This document shows positions 1-12,000 of a stretch of DNA of 12,941 bases, one piece after another (the first letter of the stretch is position 1; each line of letters opens with the position of its first letter). The notes under the pieces are model-generated. The model made no database searches. It saw nothing but the letters and a program-made list of their open reading frames with translations, and was not told where the DNA came from. This DNA is from JADHUC01 sp964617665 (GTDB lineage: Bacteria > Planctomycetota > Planctomycetia > Pirellulales > Pirellulaceae). A program made the translations under genes and the position numbers. The stretch spans positions 1-12,941 of the forward strand of contig CAZUAH010000398.1 in assembly GCA_964617665.1 (NCBI GenBank), read 5' to 3'.

Positions 1-1
1 C

Positions 2-3000
2 GCGACGACCGCCCAGCAATTGGTCGACGCCATCAACGGGCACGCCGGTGCCAATGCGTTGGTCCAGGCAACCGTGCTATCCGGAGCAGCGCAGAATATC
101 ACGATCGGCAATCCCGCGACCTACTCGCCTCTGCAGATGGACTTGCGAAATCAATTCGGGCCATTGACACTCGCCGGTGCCAATACGGCGCAGTATATCG
201 CCGATTTCAACGGGACGAATCTGGAGATTCGATTGATGGCGGACGCATCGGGCGATCAGGGCAACGACATCAGCGTTGTTGTGCTGAAAGCGGACCTGGG
301 CGAGGACACGACTCCGGAAGTTCGCAAGTTGGATGCCACAACCGTTCAAGTGACGCTGAACAGTAACGCAACCACGCCCACGACCGCCCAACAGTTCGTA
401 GACGCGATTAACGGTCACGCCCAAGTCAGCGCGATGATCAGTGCCGAGATCCTTTGGGGAGACCCGCAGGAAACGCTCGGCGACGAGACGATCGACTATT
501 CGCCCGCGCAACTGACCGGCGCCGACGACGTGACGATCACGCCCGGCTATGTGGGCTTGGGCAATGATGATCCCGGTACGGACAACTCCGATACGGCGGA
601 AGCCGCGCGGCTGAACCGCAACGAAGTCATCTTCCGTTTCGCCGACACGCTGCCGGACGATCACTATCGCATCGAGATCTTTGGCTTTGAAGACGCCGGC
701 CAGGGGATCTCGGCACTGGAAAACACCGGCGGTGATTTCTTCACGCCTTCGGATCCCAATGGGGATCGCGAGGTCGTGGATTTCGAGCTGGAATTGGGAC
801 CGCAAGTGATCTCGGTGGTGCCACAACCGGTGACACGAGTCATTCAAGTCAAGGTGGACGGAACCATACCAGATGGCAATTTCAAACTCGAGTTCTTTGG
901 CGTACCCACAGCGGATCTTGACCAGGACGCCGCGGAGGCGGACGTCCGCAATGCATTGAAGGCTCTTTCCAACTTGGAAGAGCATGAGTTTTCCGTGACC
1001 AAGACCGCGGCAAAGACGTGGGAGATCGCATTCCATAGCCGCTACGTCAATATACCGCTATCCGGTCTGGAGAGCGACGAACCACTTGTGGAAATCTCCT
1101 ACCTGCACGAGACGGGTACGAGCAGCAAGCTGGAGCAGGCACAAGACACCGTCTTGGTGTACTTCAACGACGATCCGTTGAGCAGCAACGATGCTCAGAA
1201 CCCGACCTTCTACCAGTTGATCGACACCAATGACTCGCTGATTACATCGGATGACGCTGTTCTGTTGCCGAAGTCCGTTGTGTACTACGAAGAGGAAAAC
1301 ATGGCGATGCTGGTGTTCGACTCGGACCTGCCCGAGGGGACATACCGCTTGGACATTGGGCAGTCGGCGGAGGAGAACAACGCGGAGGCATCGGCGATCA
1401 ACGTGGGCACATTGTTCCGCATGACTGGGGCAGCGGTTGAGTTCACACAGGTTGGTTACTTGGGTGATGACGACGGAACTGACAACGCGGATACTGTTGC
1501 GAATACCGCCAACGACAATGTCGGCGATGTCGACTACTACGCTTTCGAAGCCGAAGCTGGAGCTGGCCTAACGATAACAGTCGATCCCGACGCGGCGTTT
1601 GACGCGAAAGTGGAACTGATCAACGGAACGACGACGGGCACTCCGAGCACGGGGGGGAACGGCGTTGACGAAACCATCACGGGGACCGCCGTTGCGGGCT
1701 CGATGTACGTCAAGGTTTCGGGGCTAAGCGGTACCACTGGCCCGTATACCCTGGAGATTGACATGACTTCGGGAAGCATGATCAGCGGGGACGATGCGAA
1801 TACCACTTTTATTGCCGCAACATCCTTGGGCGTTCTGGGAGCCGCTGGCCGGACGATTGATGCCACGATCGAGGAGCAGGACGCCGGCGGCTTGCCACTG
1901 TTGCCACAATGGCCCGGCGGCAACGACCAGCCGGGACATCGTGACTTGCCTTTCACGAGCAGCCCGGATCCGCATTCCAATACGGAAGGGATCGATCCTA
2001 CGGCTCCGGATGCGATTACCCTGCGTGGGTACCACTTCCCGGACACGTACGAAAACGCAGACACGGGAATGATCTTCAACAATCTGATCACGGACGAAGA
2101 GAAGGAGATGGTCCGTGAGATCTACGAATTGTACGGTTCTTACTTGGGCATCCAGTTCGTGGAGACCGTGGACACTAACGGGCCGGCGGGCATGGATCTC
2201 AGTACGGTGATCATGGTGGGCGATCTCCGCGCAGCCGATCCGACCAGCACCAACGGGTCCGGCGGCGTCGCTGGCCTGGGAAGCCCGTCGCTGGTGGTCA
2301 TCGACTCGTATGACCGCACTGGCAGCCCCGATTTCGGTAGCGGCTTCTTCAATACGATGCTGCACGAGATCGGGCATTCGCTGAGCCTTATGCATTCTTA
2401 CAACACACTTGCCGTGATGAGCGATCCTGCCGAGTTTACCGGTGAACCCGTCTACCCCGGCGATCACGACGTAAGCGATGGCCAGCGCATCTGGCGGTTA
2501 GACAGCACCGATATCGACCTTTTCGAATTCGAGGTGACTGAAGAAGGCTGGCTGTCCGCCGAGACGTTCGCCGAACGCCGGGCCGACCTTGGCGTCGCGT
2601 ACAGCCACCTTGACAGCGTCCTTACGCTGTTCGATTCGGACGGCAACCGCATCGCGCAAAACGACGACTACTACAGCACCGATTCGTACCTGAACATTCG
2701 CCTCGAGCCGGGAACGTATTACGTGGGCGTGACCAGCACGGGGAACACGGCCTACGATCCCCGCATCCCCGACAGCGGGTTCGGTGGAAATACGGACGGC
2801 GACTACCAACTTCAGTTGAGCTTTGATGCGGATGCGAAATCGGAGTTATCCGACACGGCTGGTTCGGCCTTGGACGGCGATGCCGACGGCGCGGCTGGCG
2901 GTCTGTTCCAATTCTGGTTCCGCGCCACAGACCCCGCCCGGACAACGTCGAAGACGTTCTTTGTGGACAAGGCCAATGACCGAGTAGCCAATACGCCCGA

Positions 3001-6000
3001 GGGTGCCGGAACGCTGACCAGCCCCTATGACACGATCCCGCAGGCCCTGGACGCCGCCGAGGCTGCCGCCACCGGCCACGATGTTGTTCGCGTTGTCGGT
3101 GCGCCCGGTTTCGACGGCGACCTGAGCACGATGGCGGACAACGATGCCTACCTGATCGGCTACAGCAACAGCAATGTGGCGTTGGAGGACGGGCAAGACG
3201 TGCAAGTCCCGCAGAACGTAACACTGATGATCGACGCCGGAGCGTTGTTGAAACTGCGGGCCACGAACATCGACCTGGGCACCTCGAACACGCTCGACCC
3301 TCGCGACGGCGGTGCGTTGCAGGTCCTCGGCACGCCGGACCAGTCGGTTGTGTTTCGATCGTTCCGCGACGATACGTTCGGAGGCAACGACGACGGGCCG
3401 AGCGTCGGCGCGGCCGCGGCGGATTGGGGCGGAATGGTATTCCGCGACGATTCAGATTATGAACAGAGAGGTATCTTTCTGAACTACGTGAACCATGCCG
3501 ATATCCGACACGGCGGCGGTAAGTTGTTTGGGACCAACGACGCTTTCGCGCCGATTCACCTGCAGACGGCCAGGCCCACGATTTCGCACAACCTGATCTA
3601 TGGCAATGCCACTTCTGCCATCTCGGCCAATCCCAACAGTTTCGACGACCAGATCGAAGACAACCGCGATCCGAAACTCAGCCGCATCGGGCCCGATATT
3701 CACGGCAATACGCTGGTTAGTGAGGCGTTGGGTAACACGATTAACGGTCTGTTCATTCGCATCGAAACGGTGGCCGGCGATCCCGGCCGGCCGTTGGACA
3801 CGTTGGATGTCAGTGCGCGATTCGACGACACGGATATCCCGCACGTCATCAAAGAGAATCTGCACATCACTGGCAGCCCCGGCGGGCCGCAGTACGATGG
3901 CGCCAATACTGTGGCCAGGGAAAGCGGCCGGTTGGCCGTGGATCCGGGTGTCGTGGTCAAGTTGGGCGACGCTCGGATCGAATTGGAACGGGGATCGTCA
4001 CACCTGGTCGCCGAGGGGACGCCGGGATATCCGGTGGTGTTCACGTCGGTACTGGACGACCGCTTCGGCGCCGGCAGCACCTTCGATTCGCTGAACGACG
4101 GAGTTTCCGAACCGGCGCCAGGCGATTGGGGCGGCCTGTTCTTCAGCCACACGACGCGCGGCAGCATCGATCACGCTTTGATCTCCTATGCCGGCGGCGA
4201 GACGGCGATCGAAGGTACCTATGCCGACTTCGCACCGATCGAGGTGCACCAGGCAGAAGTGCGAATCGCCAACAGCACGTTGGAATACAACGACGACGGG
4301 GCGGAAATCAGCTCGCGCAACGGCCGTATGAACAATTCGGGCAGCACCATGTTCGTGCGCGGTGCCCAGCCGATCGTTGTGAACAATATCTTCCGTGTGA
4401 ACGAGGGTCCTGTCCTTCACATCGACGCCAATTCGCTAAAGGCACAGGTGTCTCCTGATACCGGACGAAGCACAGGTGAAGCCGATCGATTTGACCAATT
4501 CGACGACAACTTTGGCCCGCTGGTACGGCTGAACCGACTGGACGAGAACGCGACCAACGGGATGGTAATCCGATCCGATGACTTGACCACCGAGTCAATC
4601 TGGGACGACACGGACATCGTTCATGTATTGGATGGCGAGATCAGCGTCGGTGTATACAACCACGATACGTACAGTGGGCTTCGCTTGCAGAGTAATCCCG
4701 GCGAGAGTCTGGTCGTCAAAATGTCGTCAACCGCGTCAGGGCTCACCGCCACGGGCGAACTGTTGGATATCGACGACCGCATCGGCGGCGCTATTCACAT
4801 CGTTGGTCAGCCTGGTTTCCCCGTCCTGATAACGGCCCTGGCGGACGACTCGGTCGGAGCCGGACTCACGCCGCAGGGTACGCCTCAGACGGACACAAAC
4901 AGCGACGGGATCGATGGTGTGGACGCGGGAGCCGCAGCGCCCGCCGCGGGTGCGTGGCGCAGCATCCTGCTGGACCAATACAGCAACGACCGTAACGTGG
5001 CGATGGTGACGGAAGTGGAACCCTCCGCCACGGGCGGCCAGGATCTAAACGCAACCCTTACCACGGCCCAACCGCTGGGCACCTTGGCCGCCGGCGACCG
5101 GGATGATGCCGGCAATCCGGACGATAACGAGACGGGCGGCAGCGAGAATTTCCGTCTGGGTTTCGAGGTGTTGGGCGCGATCAGCCCTGACGACCCCGGC
5201 GACCGCGACATTTACAGCTTCGACGCGAAAGCAGGCGATCGCATTTGGGTGGACCTGGATCGCACCGGAACGGCGCTGGATTCGACGGTGGAATTGCTGG
5301 ATATCTCGGGCAACATCCTAGCCACTTCGGATGATTCCTGGGACGAAACGGGCACGGCGAATGAGCTGGAGCAAAACGTCTTCCAAGGCGGCGACTGGTA
5401 CACCCTGAACCATTATGATGCCGGCTTCAGCGTCCAGTTGCCCGGCACGGTGGGCGAGACCACCAAGTACTTGGTCCGCGTGCGCAGCGATTCCGGCGAG
5501 TTTAACAACAGTCTGACGGCAAATCTGCAGTTCAACGACAACGGCGCGGGGGTGGCTGACACGATCACGATTGGATCGGGCGATTTCACCGATCTGGGTT
5601 TCGTCAACGGGCAGACGCAGACGCTCCAGGTGGTGGGCACGTCGGACAACGACGGATTCTATGAAATCGATACGATCGCGGCACAATCGATCACCCTGGA
5701 TGCATCCGAGGAACTGACGACCGAAACGGCCCCGGCCGCTGCCACGCTTTACGGCGATCCGTCCAGCGGCAAGTACCAAGTGCAGATTCGGATGCGGCAG
5801 ATCGATGAAGAGCCAGGGTCGACGATCCGCTATGCCGACATCCGCTACGCAACTGACGGCATCGTGGTGGAAGGTTTGCCTGCCCGGTCCAACCTGACGG
5901 GCGAAGCAGCAGAGACAGAGAATAATGGCACTCGCGGTACCGCAGATGTCCTCGGCAACATGCTGGAGAGCGATCGCGTTGTGGTAAGTCTGGCTGGCGA

Positions 6001-9000
6001 TATCAGTTCGCAGGGCGATATCGACTGGTACACCTTCGATGTCGACCTACAGCAGATCCAAAGCATTAGTGACGTTAGTGACAGCAATTCGGCAGCATGG
6101 CCGTTCGTATTCGATATCGACTACTCCGACGGATTGGTGCGAGCCGAGACCACGGTGGCCGTGTATCGCCAAGTGGGCGATCAGGCCGTCTTGGTCTATG
6201 TAGGTCGAGAGTCCAATGTCGAGGACGACCGGTCAAATATTGCCGAGCAGGATCTGCTGGACAATGGATCGTTTTCCGAGCGTGACCCGTTCATCGGCCC
6301 CGTTTATTTGCCGGAAGGCGACGACGTCACGTACTACGTGGCGGTCATGTCGAATGAGCGACTGCCGGATGTGCTGGACGGGACGTACCTGTCCGGTGCG
6401 ACCCAGGCGCATTTGCGGCTTGAGCCAGCCAACTCGGTCCAGCGGATCGTGGAAGACCACATCGGCAGCAGCGGGTACACGTCGATCACGGCGCCGGTTG
6501 CCCCCGAGACCAGCGTTTTCGATATCGAGGACTCGGCGGCCGTGGATCTGCACGTGCAGAACTTGACCTTGGAAGATGTCTCGTTGTACGTGTCGCGATC
6601 GGCAAACGATACCAATGGCGATTTGCGATTGGTCAACCCATTCACGGGTGATGGGTGGGGAGTCATCGATAGTGACAACGATGATTTACAGGACATCGTG
6701 ATGCGATCGGACGGGAGGTTGTATGGGTATCGCGGCAACGATACGGACACCACCGCGACGGTTAACGACGTCGCCAACACGGCGGGAACGCTAGTCGAAT
6801 TGAATCCGGGGACCGGCGCGGACGTTGCGACGCAGAATGATGGCATTCGTGGGCCGACCACCTGGGGAACACCCAACCAGTACGGTTCGGATGTGACGTA
6901 TACGGATGACGTGGATGCGTTGACGTTCTACCGTCACAATTCGAATGATCTGGCATACGATCTCTACTACTCAGTGTGGGATCCACTGGCTAACGCATCC
7001 AAGCTGTTTGTCGACGAGGCACCGAATGTGCCGGACGGAGCAGTTGATGAAGACGACCCGTCTAACAATCGTTATGGGTTTGTGGGCTATATCGGCGGCG
7101 CGACGAAAGCAACCGACACCGCGAACTTCACCGATGGCGGTAACAACGTAACGATTGGTCTATTCAGCAATGTGCTCGGTTCGGCGGTCGACATTCGGCT
7201 GAACATCTACCAACAAGACGATAATGACACGCCCGAGATCGAAGTTGACGTCCCGGCCATCCCGGGTAACACAATCAACGTTACTCTCAACCATGATGCT
7301 TCAAATAGCCGGCGGGACATTACGGCAACGGAAGTTGTCAATGCTATCAACAACAATTCGGACGCGCGCAATCTCGGCTACGCCGGTGTCACCACCGGAA
7401 ACGCCGGCACGAATATCGCAGACAGAGGGCAGAGATTCCTGGTTGCGGACAACGGCGCGGATGGTACGGCCATCGGGCGAACTAGAGGGTTGGCATTCGT
7501 CGGAACGACCCTGTACGGCGTCAGCGACGATGGCGAGTTCTACCGGATCACTACCGGCAACGCGACGGTGTCGAACGTCGTTTTGCCGACCGGGGTCACC
7601 TCTTTCCAAGGTTTGGCTTTGGGGCCCCAGCATGCTTACGACGCCCTTGACCCGACTGACACGACACCTGGCGACTACGCGCATACCTTGTTCGCCATCA
7701 GCGACAATGGAACGCTGTACGCTTTTGATACTTCCGGCAATCCCCAGGCGGTTTTCGCTGGCAACGTTTCTTCGATCCAAATTGAGGATGCGGACAACAA
7801 CAATCTGACAAACGTCACAGGACTCGCCTTCTCGCCGTGGGATTTCAATATGTGGCATCCCACCACGAACCGGGGTGCGGCGGATGAAGCGCACGGGGTC
7901 TTCATGGCGCCGGACAACAGCCGCGCTCGCGAGGCCGGTGGTACCAGCTTCTACTTCGGGCTTGAGCCGCACAACGGTGGATATGTGCGGTACGATTTCG
8001 ACGGCAGCGGTAATACGAACAACGACGGCCAGTTTGGATTGACCGATCGAGAACAACGTGATTTTGGGAGTAATTCGAATCTGCAGGACAGCACGAACCT
8101 ACCGGGCGGCGGCTACGGGACTCTGATCTCGGATCCGTTCAGCCTGGCTGGCTATGCCGCGGAAGATCAAGCGACGCTGTACTTCACGTATTTCCTGGAT
8201 AGCGGCGCCGGACCGCAGGATGCCGCACGTGCGCTGATTTCCAACGACGGCGGCACGACCTGGGATCTGGTGGCGACGAACAACTCGGCCCGTTCCGAGA
8301 ACAGCGTGGAATTGCCCTGGTATACTTCGCACGAGGCCACGGCAGCCGAAAACACGGGCGTACCGATGGTCGAGCAGCAAGTCCAAGAACTCTTCCCGGC
8401 TGACGATTGGCGGCAAGCACGCATCGACCTGTCGAACTACGCGGGCGATGGCAGCTTGACTCTCCGGTTTGATTTCAGCACCGCCCAGGGTATTCGCGAT
8501 GACGCGTACACGGATGCGGGCGACTTCTATGCCGCGGCGCGAGCTCAGGACAATGCTCGCGAAGGATTCTACATCGACGATATCATCGTCGGCTTCTCCG
8601 AACGCGGGGAAATGGTCACCAATGCCGCCGCAAGCACACCCAACTACTACAACGTGCCCGATAATCCGGACCCCGACACGCCGCCTATACAAGTGACCGG
8701 GGACTATCAGTTGGAGATTCGCGAAGGCGCGGATTATGGCCGAGTGGACAGTTCCAGCGGCGCCGTCGTGGTAACGCGTCTGTTCGACACCAACCATCGC
8801 TTGGTGCCGGATGACACGCCGACCGGCGGAGTGGTTTTCGACAACTTCAACCGGACCGACCTGCGAACACCGACGTCGCTTCCCTGGCGAACCGGCGGTT
8901 CGTTCGAATGGTCGATTGTATCCAACCAGGCCGATGCGAATTTGGGGCAAATCGGTGTCATTGACTTTGCGAACCCGCTGCAAAGCGAGCACACGGTTCT

Positions 9001-12000
9001 GGAAATCTCGATGACGACGCAAGCAGGAAACATCACGTTCGACGAGAGTCATTCCACCTTCCTTGGGAACTCGCTCGCCGATGCAATCTTCTTGATCGAT
9101 GGAGTCAACGTCGACGACGTGATGCAAACCCTCACGCCCGTCAACGGCTCGCAATCGTATGCCGTTTCCGCAGGCTTGCACACATATACGTGGATCGGTG
9201 CCAATCTCACGGACCTTTTTGGTGCGAATTTCGCCTGGATCGACAACGTTCAATTCCCGCCGGAGATCGTTGGCACCGGAGATGTCGGCGACGACAACTT
9301 CCACCGCGAACAGGGACAGGTGATCATCGAAGGCAACCAGATTTCGAATGTCGGCCAGTACGGGATCGTGGTCACCGCGGGCAACCGCGACGTCAGTCAG
9401 GATATGCCCCAACCGGGTTCGACCGTCAGATTTGCGACCAAGAATACGGGCAGACTGGTTCCCGGAGTTGTGATCGAGAACAACGTGATCAGCTACGTCG
9501 GTGGAACGGGCGGCGGTATCCGTTTCGAGGGCGATGGGACGACTACACCAGACGCGCCCGTCCCGTTCGGTCGGATTATCAACAATACGATCTACGGCGG
9601 TTCGAGCCAGACCGGCACGGGCATCTTGGTAGACAACAACGCCAGCCCCACGCTGTTGAACAACTTGATTGCCAATACAAACGATCCCATTTCCGTGACG
9701 GGCGGTTCTTCGGCCGTGATCGCATCCACCTTGTTCTACAACAACACGAATACCCCGGCGGACTCTGGCGCCGATCCCAAGACCGATACCAACATGCCCT
9801 TCGTCGATCCGACCGATCGCAACTTCTACTTGGAGTCCGGTTCGCTGGCCATCGATACGGCTTCGGACATTGTCCAGGATCGCGCATCGATCGTCTCGGT
9901 CAAGACGCCTTTGGGCATCCCGCAGTCTCCGCTAGAGGCGCCGGAAGAGGACGTCTTTGGTCAATCGCGAGTTGACTCGGACGCAAACGGCACGGGCGTT
10001 GGTACCACCGTATTCAAGGACCGTGGGGCCGTGGAACGGGCCGACAAGGATGGCCCTTATGCCAAGCTGATGTACCCGAGGGACGATGACGCCGCGGATG
10101 TCGATCCCAATGACTCCTTTGTGCATCGGCCAACGGAAACGTTCGAGCAGTTTACGCTGCTGGTGGCCGACGGTCCCGGCGATCCGTTGCCGGCAGAGGG
10201 CTCCGGCGTGAACGGAAATGCAGTACTCGCATCGGGGGCGGTGGCAATCACTCAGGACGGTGTCCAGATGATCGAAGACACCGATTACACGCTGGGCTAC
10301 AACCAAGCCAGCAACATGCTGATCCTGACCCCATTGTCCGGCGTGTGGGAGCCGAACAAGGTTTACCAAATCAAGCTGGACAACCAAATCGCGGACAAGG
10401 CCGGCAACGCGTTGGTACCCAACCAGGAAGATCAGACGACGCGATTCACCATCATCCTGGGCGACGTGGACATGGACTACAGCGACGCGCCGGATGCCTA
10501 CGACACGTTACTGGCCAGCAACGGCGCACGTCACGTCATGCTGCCCGACGCTCCCCTGTATATGGGCGACGGCGTTGATGCGGACGTCGATGGACGGCCC
10601 GGCATGCTGGCGGACGGCGACGACACGGATGGGGCGTTCAACGCCGGAACCAGCTCGCTCGTATCCACCTCGTTTGTGATCCAAGTGAAGGACACCGATA
10701 CGCCGGCCAACAATCCTGATATTTCGGACAACATCACCGAAGCGGGGCCAGCCGGCCCAACATCCTTCGAGATCACCGACAAGTCCGGCAACAAGATGAA
10801 GTTCGAATTCGATCTGGACGCGGACCGAGTGAATGCGGCTTTCGCGGCAATCAACACAACGCCTCCGACCAACGAGATCCAACAAGTGGACCTGACCGGC
10901 GCCACGGGCGGCACGTTTACGTTGTCCTTTGACGATAACCTTGGTGGCGGGCTCCTGCCGACGGCCGCTATCCCTTGGAATGCCACGGCCGCCGGTATTC
11001 AGTATCACTTGGTGCAAGACATCGCAACCATTAACGCCGGCGACGTTGTCGTGTCGGGGGGTCCTCTGCCCAGCATACCGGTCACGGTCGAGTTCACTGG
11101 TCAGTACGCAGCCAGCGGAGTGCTGGAGATGGCGGCCGTTGGCAATTCGCTGGGGCCGGCGGCGCCGCTGAACGCGAGCATCGTGACGACGACGGTCGAA
11201 GGGGCTGCCGGTTACGCCACAGTCGCCTATTTCGCCGACGATCCCGCTCGTGAACTGGCCCGCCGGATGGTACGACAGATCGAAACGGAAGTGACGGCAG
11301 GCAGCCTTGTTGGGATTACCGCTGAAGACGTCGATGGCGGCTACGTGCGGATCGAAGGCGCCGAGACCGTGATCGTCACCCCGGGCACTGCGGGCGATTT
11401 GACGGGCCTGTTCGGCGGCCCGCTGGATATTCGAGTACCCGCAGGCTTCAACGACGATGGGGACACCTTCATACTGACTACCGGTGCGAAGTCAGTCACG
11501 TTCCAATTCGACGATACCAGCAACGGCGGCCACACGGGGGTCTCGGATCCGGCCTACGTGGCCGTGGAATACGACAGCACAGCGGACGGCCGGGCGGCCA
11601 TCGCCGATGCGATCGCTGCGGCGATCCAGAGCGCCGTGGATGCCGGCCGTTTGAATGCGATGACGGTGACAACCGACAACGAACTGGTGCAAATCAGCGG
11701 CACCGGTGACGATGAAGACGGTTTGGGTATGTACAGCGCCACGTCGCCCGCCGGTTGGTCGGTGGACGGTGTGTTCAACAAGAACATCGGCGAGCCGACC
11801 CGAGTGATCGTGACCGCCTCGGGCGATGGGGTCGTGGACGGCTGGATCGACTTCAACCGGGACGGCGAGTTCAACGACAATAACGAGGAAAAGATCCTGG
11901 ATAGCGTGGCCGTCACGGAGGGCGAGAACGAATTCTTCGTCACCACGCCTGGCTGGGCAGCCACCGGCCGCACCTACGTACGGCTGCGGATTAGCGAGGA

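Larger units (their letters stand above)
2957..5025 (+). other. Right-handed parallel beta-helix region 1
   Basis: The region opens with FFVDKANDRVANTPEGAGTL and a 'SPYDTIPQALDAAEAA' segment, the classical start of a beta-helix in which a tandem series of coils follows a periodic set-up. VTLMIDAGALLKL then begins the coils. Coil-type strings include PTISHNLIYGNATSAISANP, SIDHALISYAGG, VRIANSTLEYNDDGAEISS and PIVVNNIFRVNEGPVLHIDA, with the Asn-rich turns and alternating hydrophobics of such helices. A three-copy 'PVVFTS..DD..G...DWGG' element punctuates it. The helix ends near AWRSILLDQYSNDRNVAMV. Parallel helices of this kind bind polysaccharides or form rigid adhesin stalks; no catalytic residues of a known lyase are obvious. 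Confidence 0.75.
6578..7861 (+). other. Beta-propeller-like region, interrupted
   Basis: Blade-like units are LRLVNPFTGDGWGVIDSDND followed by DIVMRSDGRLYGYRGND; TRGLAFVGTTLYGVSDDGEF; FQGLALGP plus TLFAISDNGTLYAFDTSGNP; and VTGLAFSPWDFNMWHP. Each has the 'GLAf...tLYgvsd.G.ly.i' strand pattern typical of propeller blades. The first blades are separated from the later ones by the hook-IN-like insert at 7097-7474, between GFVGYIG and GRTRGLAF. The blade count cannot be fixed by eye. Function is probably structural or binding. Confidence 0.6.

Noticed and set aside
77..1036. 319-codon minus-strand open frame
   Set aside because: Antisense shadow of the Ig-like and hook-IN-like coding region; no domain pattern or convincing start context seen.
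1889..2461. Metalloprotease as a separate gene
   Set aside because: There is no stop before it and none after it; the domain is continuous with its neighbours in the same frame, so it is part of the giant protein.
2957..5025. Active pectate lyase or other polysaccharide lyase
   Set aside because: The parallel beta-helix pattern is clear, but I could not identify a lyase catalytic set; adhesive or structural use is the safer reading.
7224..7808. 194-codon + strand frame in another phase
   Set aside because: It overlaps the main frame, which shows propeller-like blades here; the alternative translation is Ser/Thr/Arg-rich low-information sequence.
7994..8029. True dockerin domain at DFDGSGNTNNDG
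   Set aside because: Only one calcium-loop-like string is present, without the duplicated F-hand and following helix; it fits better as a loop at the start of the jelly-roll-like domain.
8099..9412. 437-codon minus-strand open frame
   Set aside because: It lies opposite the + frame that carries clear jelly-roll and other domain motifs. Its translation is rich in Arg, Val, Gly and His without recognisable motifs, as expected from the reverse complement of Asp/Gly/Thr-rich codons.
9190..9975. 261-codon + strand frame in another phase
   Set aside because: The main frame encodes clear beta-helix coils here. The alternative product is Arg/Gln/Asp-rich and lacks motifs.
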